This document shows, piece by piece, positions 49,762 through 62,087 of a stretch of 64,000 nucleotides of DNA. The stretch lies in the NCBI GenBank assembly GCA_009599575.1, contig VWND01000011.1, positions 186,001 through 250,000 of the forward strand, given 5' to 3'. Position numbers and translations under genes: made by a program. The stretch comes from Blumeriella jaapii (lineage: Eukaryota > Ascomycota > Leotiomycetes > Helotiales > Drepanopezizaceae). How positions within the stretch are numbered: position 1 is the first letter of the stretch; the number at the start of each line of letters is the position of its first letter. The notes under the pieces are model-generated. The model saw only the letters and a program-made list of their open reading frames with translations. It was not told the DNA's origin and did no database searches.

Positions 49762-52700
49762 TCAGGACGACTTTTCATGCTGCGTGGAGACGCGCTGCAA
49801 CGAGACAACTGTACACGAATTAGTTGTGGAACTTAAACGGAGGTTGTCACTGGACACATACCGAAATCCTCCAGAGATCGTTGCTTCGGGTTCTTCTTTG
49901 GCGACTTGCCGTGCATTAGGTTGTCGAATCCAGAGCTGTCTTGAAGGAGATAATAAACGCCTCCCATGATACAGAATATCCCAAACGAGAAGATCCAGAC
50001 ACGGACAACAGCGACGATGGATGTATGGCCGTGGATGAACCAGCCGAACAGGGTGAAGAGAGTTGCAAGAATATCAACGACCAGGATAGCACCGGACAGT
50101 TGCCAAGAAGGCAGCGAGGACCAGAACGGACCATTGGCACGGGTGATGAAGATGAGCCAATTCTCAGTCAGAGAAATCTCCAGGAAGAGCACACCGTCGA
50201 TGGTACCGAAATTTTGAACAATACCGCCATCCTCACCCCGAGCGATCATGGTAGTGAGAGTGATCCAGGTGCCAACAGCAAGAACGATGCCGAGGAGAAT
50301 GGACATGCCCCATAGCTTAGGCAAATTCCATTTGACTGGGGTCTTGGAAAAAGGCGCATTGTCATAAGCAATCGCCAGGGTTGCAACGTCAGCAAAAATG
50401 GCAATGAAGACGACCAGCTCAATGTTCAGGGATCTGTTCAGAATAGCGATCCAAAGACCGAGGAAGATTTCCAGGTGGATAGACAAGGCGATACGGTAGA
50501 CAACGTAGGCGTACATGCGGTGGAAAATCTGGCGAGAAGTCTTGAGAGCATCAATGATAGCGCCGAGACCAGGAGCCAAAAAGACGATGTCGGCTGCAGA
50601 ACGAGCGGCATCGGAAGCACCTTCAACAGCAATGCCAGTATCGGCCTTCTTCAGTGACGGAGCATCGTTCACTCCATCACCAGTCATAGCAACGAGGTAT
50701 CCACGTTGTTGAAGAATCTCGACCACGTTGTACTTGTGTTGAGGGAAAACCTCGGCAAATCCATCGGCAGCCTCGACGAAATCATAGACCTCTGATCCAG
50801 GCATATCGCCGCCACCGCCAAGACCCAAACGTTCGGCGTTGTAAACGTTAGTTCCAAGCCCGAGTTGTCGAGAGGTCTCACGAGCGATACCGACAGCGTC
50901 TCCCGTCAACATCTTGATTGACAGACCAAGAGTCTTGGCTTCGTTGATGGTGCGGGCAGTATCGTGGCGAGGAGGATCAGAGCAGGGCATGATACCAAGA
51001 ATCTCCCATTTGCCTTCACCGCGCTTGCGGGCAACTCCAAGGGAACGGAAACCACGAACAGCAAATTCAGCAACCTTGTTCTTGTAGGCTTGGTCAATCT
51101 CCTCCGGAATCGGATGGTCTTCCTCGACGGTCTTGAGAACGAACAGTGGTGCACCCTTGACGCAGATGATTCGCTCGCCTTGAGGTGACTCGACAATGGC
51201 CTGGACCTTCTTGGAAACCGGATCGAAGGGATGGAATTCAATGACTTTGTACTTGGACAGAACAGCCTTGGCGCGTGGGTAGTATCGGAGAGCCTTCAAG
51301 AAAGCCTTATCGATGGCATCGATACCCTTCTTCTTGCGGGAGGCAGCCAGACAGGCAGTTAACATGAGGTCATCCGCATCAACACCTGGAACGGTGAATG
51401 GTTCAGCAAGAGACAGCTTGTTTTTAGTCAGGGTACCAGTCTTGTCGGAGCAGAGAATTTCGACACCAGCCAAGGACTCGATGGCAGAGAGCTTTTGGAC
51501 GATAGCCTTCTTCTTGGCAAGGTATGCAGCTCCGACAGCCATGGTGGTCGTGACCACGGCTGGCAGGCCGACAGGTACACCGATGATAGTAATGGCAAGA
51601 GTGTACTCAAGAATCGTGACAATGCCGTTGGAGCGGTAGAAAGATGAGATCCAAACGACCAGGTTCGTGAAAATGACCAAGACAAGAAGAACCGTGCCGA
51701 TACCGTTCAAGACCTCGGTAAAGTGTCCCGTTCCGCTGGAAGCTTGGTTGACGAGAGCAGCGGCACGACCGACGAAGGTGTTATCGCCAGTGGCTGTGAT
51801 AACCATGAAGGCCTCACCGCGCTTGACACCAGAAGAAGCATAGCATTGATCGCCCTTGTGCTTATCGACTGCGAGAGACTCGCCGGTAATGGCAGATTGA
51901 TCGACTTGGAGGAAAGCATCGTCGGTAACAATGCGGCCATCGGCAGGGATAATGGTACCCTGTAGGGACATGCAATTAGCAAGCGTTTCCAGGAAGGAAC
52001 AATCGCATGGCTGACCTCTTCAATTTGCAAGATATCGCCAGGGACGACTTCTGGAGCCTCGACTTCAAAGAGGTGGCCGCTACGAAGAACAGTAGCCTTC
52101 AATGCCAGCGTCTTCTTCAACTCGTCGACAATCGAGCCCGCCTGGTACTCTTGAATGAACCCGACCGAGGCGTTGAGCAACAGCAAGGCGCAGATGACAC
52201 CGAAATCGACCCAGTCTCGGAGGCCAGCAGCAAGAATAGCGGCAGCCTAGCACAAGCATTTTGGTTAGCACCTTTTCCGCGGAAGTCTGCACGTTGTGGC
52301 GCCCTGCAGTCCGGCCCACGAACGCGGGCCCCCATGTGGTGGGCGAGACACGCGACGGCGACAGGTAACCAGTGACTGCAAAGGGGGAAAAGAGCGTTGC
52401 GAAACCTACTTCCATGACGAATTGGATGGGACCAATGAAATAGCCCAGAAACTTGAGGACCAAGTTCTCCTTTTCCTCCTTCATCTGGTTGTAGCCATAC
52501 TTCTTGCGGCGGGCGACGACCTCGGCATCTGTCAGACCAGTTCGGGTATCCGTTTGGAGTTGGTCCTCGGGAACGACACGTCCTCCGGCCGGAGCCGCCT
52601 CGTTTCCTTCCTCGTCGTCTTCGGCATGGCCATCTTGGGATTCGAGCTCATCGATCAGAGCATCCATATCCTCGTCTTCATCCTCGTCCATGGCAAGCTT

Positions 52701-52808
52701 CTTTGCTGATATGGGGGTCCCATTGCGTGTCGCCTTCTCGTCGAAGACGCCTGACTCGATGGCGGTGTTCAGGTGGTGGGGGTTATCGGATGAAATGTGG
52801 TCCGCCAT
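49762..52808 (-). CDS. PMA1: plasma-membrane H+-ATPase (P3A-type)
   Basis: The proton pump that builds the plasma-membrane potential and drives nutrient uptake. Exons 52808-52410, 52246-52016, 51959-49862 and 49808-49762 (introns 163, 56 and 53 nt) close to 924 aa (Neurospora about 920). The N terminus is acidic ([19 protein letters not shown]). Motifs: [19 protein letters not shown] (first helices), [11 protein letters not shown] (actuator), [11 protein letters not shown] (helix 4), the phosphorylated Asp382 in [19 protein letters not shown] and [10 protein letters not shown] (nucleotide domain), [20 protein letters not shown] (hinge). The last exon is only 47 nt and supplies [15 protein letters not shown], the autoinhibitory tail whose Ser/Thr residues are phosphorylated on glucose activation. 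Without that exon the frame would run into an unrelated tail, so its splicing decides regulation. The second intron begins with the uncommon donor GTCAGC. Confidence 0.97.
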
Positions 52809-52831
52809 TGATGCGGAGGGGGCGTGCAGCT

Positions 52832-52957
52832 CTAGAAATGAGAAGTGTGAATTGCAGTCCGCAGATCTGGAAGGGGATTTAGGAAATGAGGGCGAGAAGA
52901 ATAAGAAGAGGGCGCCGACGCGTGAACAAACGACGTGGTTGAGAGAGTGCTACTTAC
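52832..52957 (-). other. probable 5'-UTR intron of PMA1
   Basis: Donor GTAAGT follows CATCCCTG; a branch-like TTCCTAAAT and acceptor TTTCTAG lie downstream, 24 nt before the ATG. TTCCAG at 52863-52868 is an alternative acceptor. Pyrimidine-rich sequence upstream (52980-53040 read on minus) resembles a strong-promoter leader. Confidence 0.5.
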
Positions 52958-55334
52958 CAGGGATGGTGTGAGGCGGAGGGAAGAGGTTGTGAAGGTCGAG
53001 AGGTCGAGAGGTTGAGGGGGAGGGGGGAGGAGGGAGGAGGGAGGTGAGGGTTGGGAAGAAAAGATCGAGGAAAGAGTTATGGGGATTGGACGTGGGAAGT
53101 TGAAGTTGAAGTTGAAGTGTCGGCCCACGTGAAGTCACGCTAGTGGGTTGCAGCGGGAAGGAGCGACTCCGGGTCTCGCTTAGTCGACAGGAGCGTTTGT
53201 TTGTTGTGGTTCGGGTTCTCGATCTCCCTTCGACACGCAGAATACCAGATACAAAACAGATACAAACCAGATACAAACCAGATACCAGCCCAACACGATT
53301 CCGGACCGGAAACATCCAGCCAACATCCGACCTGCGTTCTTGCAGTTGATCGACCTATGTATTCGACTCGGCACGTGAGAAGCCGAGCGGCCCTGCCGGA
53401 TGGCACACTGCAGCAAGGCATGTGCAAAACGGGCGAGCAGCTTGACATCGACGGCGCCTTATGTCGTAGGACCTGAGTTCTGTAACGGCATCACAGTCCA
53501 GACTCGGCGAGGAAGCTTGTGTCAAGAAAATCGATTCCTCTTCTCATCTGACACGAAACCTGCAATGAGGCTGTGGTAGGTCCAATGTGATTCTAGTCAT
53601 CCGAAGCCCCGGTGGGACAAAATCTTCCATCAAACTACATTCTGATTCGGCCATCTCGGTTTGCCAAGTAGGAATACGGCTTCTTGGGATGTTCGATCTC
53701 ACGATGCAACAAGGAGGCAGCACGTCCTCAACCTGCCGTTTTCTCTTCACTGTGACACGGTCCAGCACAGTCCTGACGAACAGGACCAGGACATCTAGGA
53801 TTCGTCGGCTGGAGGCGATCCTGGTCAGGCCTTGCTGTCCTCTCCATGACATGCAACGCCCACAGACCAAGCCTTGACACAGGTACTGCTAGGACACAAT
53901 AACCCAAGATATCAACAAGTCGGAGTCCCAAGGGAAAGCTTCTCACTCGGCGAGGACTTGTTTACTCACCCGAGTAAACAGGTGTATAATGTCCTGATGT
54001 GATCACTGGAGAACTGGAGGGATTGTTCCACCGTGCTCCTGCTCCTCTAGATAAGGAAGCTCTGGGTGAGCGAGTGTCAGCATCGGTAGGTGGTGGTAGC
54101 ATCGTCGACCGCTCTGGTATGGCAACACTCTTGGGGACACCCATGTCAAAAGAGTGACAGCCTGCCACTGAGGTGCCATGAACCTGGAGGTTTTGCAAGG
54201 GCATCTCTTGGGGACATCAGCTCAAACTTCGAGAATTGAGGCATTTTCCATCATCCTTGCCAGCCGCATTGGCAAACACCTCCCTCCTTGGCACTGTCAC
54301 CCCGCTATCCTCTGTCCTACCTGAGCTGTCTACCAATTATCCTTGGCCAGGAACGGCAGACCCGGGGCCCTCGAGAGCGTGTCATGATCATAGCCTATGG
54401 AACTTCCGGTGCGTGATATGCGGCGAACATTGCCATCGCGTACGGTCTCTGGTGCTCGCTGGATGCAATCTGCCTTTGATACCAGCCCAAGAACACTTTG
54501 CGTCGTCTTTCGAGTAAACCGTGGTATCCCATAGCCAAGACTACCAAGAGATAGGCGGGTGAGTACAACGCAATGCAGGTCAGTAGATCGTGAACACATG
54601 AACTAGGAGCCTTGGAGAAGGCTTGACCAAAACCTTATAATCACTCCAGCTGAAAGTAGGACTATCAAGCTGTTATGATTTGTGCTCAACCTCTGATCTC
54701 ATCTTCCTGGCCAAGGCCGAGAAATCACTGTCGTCTCAGCACAGCCAAGCATGTTCTATCACACAACATCAGCAAAATCGTTTTCCTCATCCAGACTACT
54801 CACGTTCCCCAGATCGTTCATTTCAAAAATTGGATCATGCCATCGCAACGTCAGGAGCAAGCCAAGAAAAGGCAGTCCAGGACGGGACATTTGCTTCTTC
54901 AGCTTTTGAAAACAGGACTCGGATGTCGATCGATCTGAGAATTATCCCAGACATTTACAGGATTCCAACCGGATGTCGGAGCATCTGTGATCGACTTGCT
55001 TTCCGTCACGTTTTTCTGATCGCGGCAAGAGGAAGCCGAAGTCTTGGCTCTGTATCTCACTCGTGCAGCACGAATTCATTTCTAACCATCCCGCAAGGCA
55101 AGTCGGGAACTGCTGTACTGACTACCTAGTATGGGTATTCCCTATTATGTGGTTGGTGGTAGAGTTTCCAATCGAAACATCCTCTGGTTCCTCGAATCTC
55201 CTGATTTTAACAGCTGTCCATTCATTTGCCATGCTAAAATTCACCTCCAAATGAATGTACCTAAGAAGGTACTTTAGCAGCCGCTCACCACGTGACGAAA
55301 GAAGCCGAGATATCGGTACAATAGAAAAGTACAA

Positions 55335-55371
55335 CCTCCTCCTCCTCCTCCTCCTCCTCCTCCTCCTCCTC
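55335..55371. repeat. (CCT)n microsatellite, about 12 copies
   Basis: Uninterrupted CCT/CTC repeat, 90 bp downstream of the stop of the coiled-coil gene on the opposite strand. Confidence 0.95.
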
Positions 55372-55459
55372 ACATCGCATCTCAATCCTTCAAGTCACTC
55401 TCAATTGCGAAAACGCCTTAAACCCCTTCCTACGTCTCTCCTCCCTGCCAGTATAATTC

Positions 55460-56809
55460 TCAAAATCTCCCGCTGCCCCTCCCGAGAGCATAAGAAACCC
55501 CTCTCAAAGCATCTCCTACTTCCAAAAATCGTTCCTCGCTCCGCAAATGCATCCTCTCCAACCTTCCGTTCAGATCGCGATGTCTCTCCTCCTCTTTAGC
55601 CCCAACATCACCCAATCTCCCCTCTACTTGATCGAACCTACTGCCCATCAGCCCTTCAACCCGGTCAAACTTGCTACCGAGATCACGCTGTCCGAGGTCG
55701 AGGGAGTCGAGCTTGCCGGAGAGATTGCGGCTGGTGATGTTCAAGGTCGAAGCTAACTCTGCGTGACGATCTGGGAGGAATTGCTGGATCGAAGGAGAGG
55801 CGTAGGTCGACGAGGGGAGGAAAGCCTGCGGACTGCCAATACTGGCATTGGGAAAGAATCCGCGTGGAGTCGCCGACGCCGCCAGCGCAGAGTTCAGCAG
55901 ATATCCAACATCGTCAACGCCCAGAGCACTGCCGCTCCCGCCTTCATACCTGCCGCCTCCGCGCTGACTTCCTCTCCCTCCTCTCTTTTCTCGGCTCGCG
56001 CTTCGGCTACGACTTCTACTGCGACTTCTCCTCGACCCCCGTCTGGGTCTCTCCTCGGCCTCGGCCCTCGCCACAGCTTTGATGGCATCCATCTCCTCTC
56101 TCCTCTCCCTCTCCTCCCTCTCGCCGTCGATGATCTTCCTCAGATTCCCAATCTCGCCTTGCAGGCCGCCGAGCCGAGTCTCCCATGTTTCTCTCGCCTC
56201 GCGATCCCGAGCTTCTTCTCTCAGCCTCTCGAGATCTTCGTCATCCCTCCTCCGTCGCTCTTCCTCCCTCCTCGTACCAAGCGCAGGAGGAGCAGGGCTG
56301 GGCGCAGGCAGGTAACGCTTCCTCAGCCTCTCGTCAAGCGCGAGCTGAGCTTCGAGCTGCTCGTTCCAGCGCTCACTTGCGCGTCGAGCAGCTTGAGCCT
56401 CTGCTTCTGCCTTGCGATCCGCGAGGTCTTGGGCGATGAGATCCGCTTGGTATTGCTCGTAGGCGACAAGACCTGGATTGGCAGTTGAAGCTGGCGTGGT
56501 CCTCTCTGTGCTCGCGTTGGACTGCCGAGTTTGGTATGAGGGAGGGCGCGGAGTCCAGCTGTGAGGATCTCGATTGACGACTCTTTCCATCTCAGCTAGT
56601 ACCCATGGTGGGATGGCGGTGCCGTGCATGGCTGTGAAGCTGGTCTCCGATTTCGAAGGTGGTGATGGCGAAGCGCCGTGCTTTGACTTGGCCAAGTTGT
56701 GCGGGAGAGAAGAGCTGCGAGGCGTTGCGGAGGGGTGATGCGGGCAGAGGATGTGTGTTGATGTGACTTTCCTGGATTTGCTTCCCGGCTTCGGGCGCGA
56801 GAAGCACAT
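55460..56809 (-). CDS. Arg/Glu-rich coiled-coil protein of unknown function
   Basis: A single 449-codon frame. I do not recognise a named family. The N-terminal 60 residues are basic and Ser/Pro-rich (MCFSRPKPGSKSRKVTST...). A short conserved-looking block TAIPPWVLAEMERVVNRDPH precedes PRPPSYQ. Residues about 110-265 are a long charged coiled coil (ADRKAEAEAQAARRASERW, REEERRRRDDEDLERLREEA, GEIGNLRKIIDGEREERERR). An RS stretch follows (RRGSRRSRSRSRSRSASREK), then a Gly-rich part and a C-terminal helix-rich region with heptad-like repeats (LDSLDLGQRDLGSKFDRVEG, MGSRFDQVEGRLGDVG). The RS stretch suggests nuclear or RNA-related location, as inference. The open frame is long, begins with a good ATG and needs no intron, so it is probably real. 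Confidence 0.7.
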   Translation of the reverse strand: MCFSRPKPGSKSRKVTSTHILCPHHPSATPRSSSLPHNLAKSKHGASPSPPSKSETSFTAMHGTAIPPWVLAEMERVVNRDPHSWTPRPPSYQTRQSNASTERTTPASTANPGLVAYEQYQADLIAQDLADRKAEAEAQAARRASERWNEQLEAQLALDERLRKRYLPAPSPAPPALGTRREEERRRRDDEDLERLREEARDREARETWETRLGGLQGEIGNLRKIIDGEREERERREEMDAIKAVARAEAEERPRRGSRRSRSRSRSRSASREKRGGRGSQRGGGRYEGGSGSALGVDDVGYLLNSALAASATPRGFFPNASIGSPQAFLPSSTYASPSIQQFLPDRHAELASTLNITSRNLSGKLDSLDLGQRDLGSKFDRVEGLMGSRFDQVEGRLGDVGAKEEERHRDLNGRLERMHLRSEERFLEVGDALRGVSYALGRGSGRF

Positions 56810-59287
56810 TGTGCCAGGAGAGAGATTTTTGGGGAGCTATGTCAACTTGGTGATGCAAAATCCAAGTGCTCTGTACCTACCCTGTTTGTTATGGACGTTA
56901 CAAGAAAGAAATGAGTGCAGCTGAGCTTACAGAAACACTAGCAGTTGGGAATGCCCTCACTCCAGCACTTCTCACATGGGCCCTTGCATACTCTATCGAG
57001 ATGTCATTCCAAAGGAACTCTAACGCGACTGGTTGAGGGAAAGCCTGAAACAAATATGATAAGACTACTTGTTATACGCTGTCTGTCTCTATGTATAGTT
57101 TGCCCCGATATCCATGTCGACAATACCCGCGTGGCGCAACCTGCACCGAGCCGTGGGGAAGAGAAGTTCAGACGTCTAGTCTTAGAGTCCTCACCTGCCT
57201 GTCCAGAACTTCACTTCGCCAGTCTTTGTCGTCGTCGAAATGTGTTTTGCCAAGCTAATCTCATGGCAACCATTAGCCGAGCCCGTATGGAAAATGCGAA
57301 TCATGGAACAGCAAACGAAGTGACTTGCAATTTGTTGCGCCTTGATATCGCCACCACTACTGACCCCGGGCTACTCCTCTACAGCGGTTACAGGTTCTGT
57401 CGCTGTAGGTACGAAGCATAAAGTCTCTATCGTGGCGTACATCCCACATTTGCTCTGATGCCCGTTTCCCCAGCCGAGCTGGAACTCCTCAGACGGTCTG
57501 TTCGACCACATTTGCTGCATCTGTAGCCGGGACTCTGAATCCGGGAATGTGATCTTCGCTGTCGCCGTGATTCACGCTGCTGCTATTGATAACCATAATA
57601 GAGCTCTCTATTGCAGCTGGACGTGGTTTCGACTTCCGCCAGCAAGGACTCACATGCGTTGTTTGACCATCCAGACAGAAAGATGGCTTTCTTGCTGACG
57701 GTTTTGCATCCGAAAGCAGCTCCCGAGCGGAGGATGTTGTAGAAGTAAGTGTCTGTAGGGTGGAGTAGCTTGTGGCTTATGGTTATGAAGGTGCTAGTTC
57801 GAGGTAGTCAGGGTGCTGCGATGTACTTGTCTCTATTGCGTTTGGTCTTTTCAAAGATGCATAATAGATCTTCATTACCTAGTGGTCCTGTCTGTGCAAG
57901 GATTCTTTCGCAGTGCTGAATTTTCTGGCTTGAATACGGCGAGAAAGCCGCTTTCTCCGTGCTGACAGTAATTTCAATTTAAGATGGTCTTGCTTCCATG
58001 GTTTTGACGTATGGATGAAGAATTATTAGAAACCCAATCAATACCCAGGAGCTTGGCGAGCTGTAGAATTTATACACTCATTTCCGAGTAGTTCCAAATG
58101 CTTCGGGATACCTCAGCGTTGATATTCATCTCCGCGTTGAGGGGAATATATGTCAGCAAGTTGACTCCAGAATCAGAACTTTAAATTCATCGCACCCCCA
58201 TTCCCCCCAAGAACGAATAAATAAATAGGAAACATATGACTAGAACACCGAAAACCATCAGGTTTGCGAAGTTCCAATGTGAGAGCCCTAGTCGAATGAG
58301 AATTCTCCAACCGCCCCCGGATACCGAAGTCCCAAATGGTCTAGTTTAATTTGGTCTACTGGATGCACAGAATTCGGTCCTTGGATACAACATGGAATTA
58401 AGAAAACTTTCCAGGAGAACTAGGGTTCTTCTCGCATTTGATGATTCTACCGTGAAAGCATAGCATTGCAAATGGGTTGCTTCGCACAACTCAAGATCCA
58501 ACTCAGGCCCAACCTGTCATCAATCGGTCAATCCATAAAGCTAGTACTGTAGATCCACGAAACAAACTTAACCTCCATGTTCCTACGACCCTTTGTGAGA
58601 GTTCATTTAGTAATTGATATAGAACATTAAAATACTTCCGAAAGGTTATATGCTTTTGTACATCGCCTGGAGAAGACATTGCATCTATCACACCTAAGCC
58701 CTTGAACCACCCTGCAGCAACGGAGAAGGCATGCGTCTTCGAGCCCAGTCATGTGATTTCTAAGAACAACGTACCTACCACAAGGCCGACTATAGGCCTG
58801 GCGTCGCAGCACGCTAGTTTGGTTTCTCGACTCGGACGCAAAGAATTGAAAGGTTTGTACAATGGCTTCCTCTGTAATCTGGACGACAGCTTCTACCGAC
58901 GCATCCAACGATCGTGTTGACAAAAGCAGCGGCGCTTGCAAGCCGAGGATGTGACAACGCCACTATTCAGATAAGGCGCCGATAACAACAACAGGGAGGG
59001 CCCGAGAGTCTCTGCGGGCAGTATTGCAACTAACAAAGTAGCTGTCTTTGGTCTATAAGCAAGCACCTGCAGCTAGAGATCGAGTGGGCTGCCCATGTCT
59101 GCAAAGCCGAAACATTAAATGCTATACACTGGCCACGAAAGAGGTCCCGAGCAAAGTAACAACCCTACAATCCAAACGCAACCACCCCGAAACGTACAGC
59201 TCGATCAACATCAACAGCACCCCTCCATCCCAAGAATAGGACGTCTGTGAAACTCTACGATAACAGCACCACCAAAGACATTACCAA
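56810..59287. other. 2.5 kb intergenic region
   Basis: Divergent promoter space between the coiled-coil gene and the SH3BGR-like gene. The sequence is AT-richer than its neighbours and free of tandem repeats between 57400 and 59000. No open frame with conserved motif; 56945-57421 is open on plus for 158 codons but lacks any recognisable feature. Confidence 0.55.
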
Positions 59288-60348
59288 ATGGCGGAGTCTA
59301 CAGCCCCCAAGGCCACGTACACGGACGACCCGGCGCTGTACATTTACACCTCGTTGACCTCTGGCTCCTCGCACATCGTCACCGCTACTTCGCGCATGGA
59401 GACGATTCTCAAGGCAAACCGCATCCCATTCAAAGCAATCGACATCGCCACAGATGAGAAGGCCCGCATGCTCTGGGGCCGGAGAGCCGGGAAGGACGAG
59501 TCCGGACGCCAGAGGAAGATACCGGGACTGGTACAGATGGGGCTTGTCCTAGGAGTGAGTTGTATTCTCTCGCGCAAGCACAGCTTGGGAGGCACTGACG
59601 CGTCCAGGATCTCGTGGAAGTTGAGGACTGGAACGAATATGGAGAGTTGAAGCTACACATCAAGATTGTCAATGCACCTGGATCTCAAGTCTTGAAGCCT
59701 GCGTTGAAGCAACCTGTTGCGGCGCCCGCCAAAACGCCGACATCTGTACCCATTGCGAAGGAGAACAAGAAGCCCGAGCCGGCAGCTGCGGACAAGTCCC
59801 GAGAGGCCGAGGAGACGAAGTCGCCTACAGCTGGACCTTCACCTATAGCTTTGGCACTGAGACAAGTGGGCCAGGAAGCTGCTCAGAAGGCTAAAGACAT
59901 CAAGAAACCCACGAAACCCACAGAGACATTCAGTGGCGTTGGAAAAGCCGAGCCCCCGAAAGAGGCAGGGAATCCCAAAGAGGCCGAGCAAGCCAACAAG
60001 CCATTGGTCGAAAACGAAGCGTCTATACAATCCCCCACATCAACCGCCTGGAAAGGAGCAGGAGACAAGAAGCCCGTGCCCAGTGAACAACCGATGGATA
60101 AGGTGGATTCGATACAATCTCCGACCTCTACCGCGTGGAAGCCTGTAGATGTCAATTTACCTAACCTGCCGTATGGAGTATCTTCTGTTCCAGACGCTTC
60201 CAAGGAAGAGACTAAGAAGGCCGAGGAGGGGAAATCAAAGGATAGTGAAGAAGAGGATTCTTCTTCATCTGAAGAAGAAGAAGAAGAAGAAGAAGATGAT
60301 GATGATGATGACGATGATGACGGCGATGACGGTGATAACGATAAATGA
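59288..60348 (+). CDS. SH3BGR-like thioredoxin-fold protein with acidic tail
   Basis: Two exons, 59288-59554 and 59608-60348 (intron 53 nt), close to 335 aa. Residues 15-105 match the SH3-binding glutamic-acid-rich protein family, a glutaredoxin-like fold without redox cysteines: LYIYTSLTSGSSHIV, MLWGRRAGKD, RKIPGLVQMGLVLGDLVEVE, WNEYGELKLHI. The remainder is a Lys/Glu/Pro-rich linker with two copies of the peptide SIQSPTSTAWK and a tail of Ser, then Glu, then Asp runs encoded by GAA and GAT repeats (60270-60340). Family members are small adaptor-like proteins of unclear function; in fungi they are linked to actin and polarity only by loose inference. The start is the first ATG after a CACCACCAAAGACATTACCAA leader. 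Confidence 0.85.
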
Positions 60349-60664
60349 TGTTGAATGTCGGGTTTGGAATTGGTAGGGGTGGCCTATCAATACGATGTTT
60401 TACATTCCTAGAGAACTGATGAGATATTCACGTTCAGTGCATGACCGTTGTTTATGACTTCTTGACTGGCTGTCTTGGTACAGTACGGCACCTAACATGA
60501 CATTCGCACTGATTCTGATGTACAGTACAGTACATACCGCCAAAACGGAGAAGTAATCGGCGTAAATCGGCGTTAAGATGGACAGTGCGATAAGATAAGA
60601 ATTCCTCCCAGAGTTTCACATTCGATCAATATATCGTAGGCCATTTGCGACTCCCGGATCGTAG
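60349..60664. other. short intergenic region
   Basis: Contains one ACAGTACAGTACAT copy (60522-60537) and the promoter of the threonine aldolase gene. No gene seen. Confidence 0.6.
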
Positions 60665-62087
60665 ATGCATTTACGGCGGATGCCCCAGGGGGCAGTGATG
60701 AAGAGGACTCTTTCGTGTTGTTCCTCTCTCGGTATGCCTATTTTTCCCCTCGAAGATCATTGCTGATGCCTGTCAAGCCTCTCATCGTCTCCAGTCCAAA
60801 CATGCACACCCCCCTCCAAAAGCGTTGTATAGATTCCTCCACAAAGGAATCCGGCTATCAGCCAATGTGGCTCGAGAAGATGGAGTCAAAAGCTCTCCTC
60901 AGCCAACACAGACAGCCTGGTCTGGGCCAGGCTCAGCAGCATTCGACTTCAGAAGTATACGGCCCTCAGCTACAACCTTCAACCAAGCACAGCACACTTA
61001 CTAACAGTGAGCTACAGGCGATGTAGTCACGACCCCGACAGCTTCGATGCTAGCAGCCATTCAAAACACCACCCTCTTCGACGACGTCTTTTCCGAAGAC
61101 ACCACGACCAACTCGCTCGAATCGCACCTCGCACAACTTACGCAGCATGAAGCCGCACTCTTCGTCGCCTCCGGCACAATGGGCAACCAACTCGCCCTTC
61201 GGAGCCACCTGACGCAGCCACCACACTCTGTCCTCTGCGACCACCGGGCGCACATCCTCGAATGGGAAGCTGGAGGCGTGGCATCTCTCTCTCAAGCCAT
61301 GGTGAAAGGCGTCGCGCCTAGGAATGGAGTGTACCTGACACTCGAGGACATACAGAAGAACGTGGTGATTGGGGATGAGATACACGGCTGCCCGACCAAG
61401 GTCATCAGCTTGGAGAACACGTTAGGCGGCACCATCATGCCGCTGAAAGAGGTGACCCGTATATCGGCTTTTGCGCGCGAACACGGCATTAGGATGCATC
61501 TCGACGGGGCTAGGATCTGGGAGGCTGTCGTAGCTGGCGCAGGCAGCTTGCCGGACTACACGACGCAGTTCGATAGCGTCAGTTTGTGCTTTTCGAAGGG
61601 GCTCGGTGCGCCGGTGGGCAGTATTCTGGTCGGCAAGGAGGGCTTTATCAAGCATGCGCGGTGGGTGCGGAAGAGTATCGGGGGTGGGATGCGACAATCG
61701 GGTGTGTTGACCGCGGCGGCTAGGATTGCCGTTGATGAGACCTTCGGAAGGGGCCCGAACGGCGAAGGTGGACTTCTGAAGCAGAGTCATGTCACAGCGA
61801 AGAAGATTGCGAAATTATGGACGGATCTGGGTGGGAAGTTAGAGAACCCGACAGAGACCAATATGGTGTGGTTCGATCTCGACGGCGTTGGAATGTCGGC
61901 GGATCAGTTCGTTGAATTGGGAAAAACGCATGGCCTGAAGTTCCTGGGATCAAGACTGGTGGTACATTACCAGATTGGCGACGAAGCTGTCAACAGGCTG
62001 GAAAAGGTAATCAAGACGGTCATGGAAAGGAAAGGGACCAGTAGCCCGGTGAAGAAGAGGGTTGGGGAGAAGGCTTACGGGACGTGA
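60665..62087 (+). CDS. GLY1: L-threonine aldolase (low specificity, PLP-dependent)
   Basis: Cleaves L-threonine or allo-threonine to glycine and acetaldehyde. The 3' exon 61018-62087 carries the core: DVVTTPTASMLAAIQN, ALFVASGTMGNQLALR, DHRAHILEWEAGG, RMHLDGARIWEA, and the PLP lysine in SLCFSKGLGAPVGS. A conserved start AWSGPGSAAFDFR is in exon 60778-60954, joined by an intron 60955-61017 (GTATAC...CTACAG). No ATG exists in that frame, so a further intron 60732-60777 (GTATGC, branch TGCTGATG, acceptor CAAG, 46 nt) links it to exon 60665-60731. This gives 437 aa with an arginine-rich N terminus (MHLRRMPQGAVMKRTLSC...), unlike the cytosolic yeast enzyme, and hints at mitochondrial import. In-frame ATGs at 60680 and 60698 are alternative starts. 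Core certain, first exon tentative. Confidence 0.88.

Larger units (their letters stand above)
52809..55459. other. 2.65 kb intergenic region upstream of PMA1
   Basis: Holds the PMA1 promoter and leader (GAGGTTGA/GGGAGGA repeats 52995-53060, GTTGAA repeats 53098-53117) and AGATACAAACC repeats (53248-53285). Open frames on either strand (53544-53870, 54236-54517, 54680-55129) have no recognisable domain. The right end is the 3' flank of the coiled-coil gene. Confidence 0.55.

Noticed and set aside
53544..55129. possible genes upstream of PMA1
   Set aside because: Frames of 70-150 codons on both strands overlap each other and show neither splice-consistent extension nor conserved residues.
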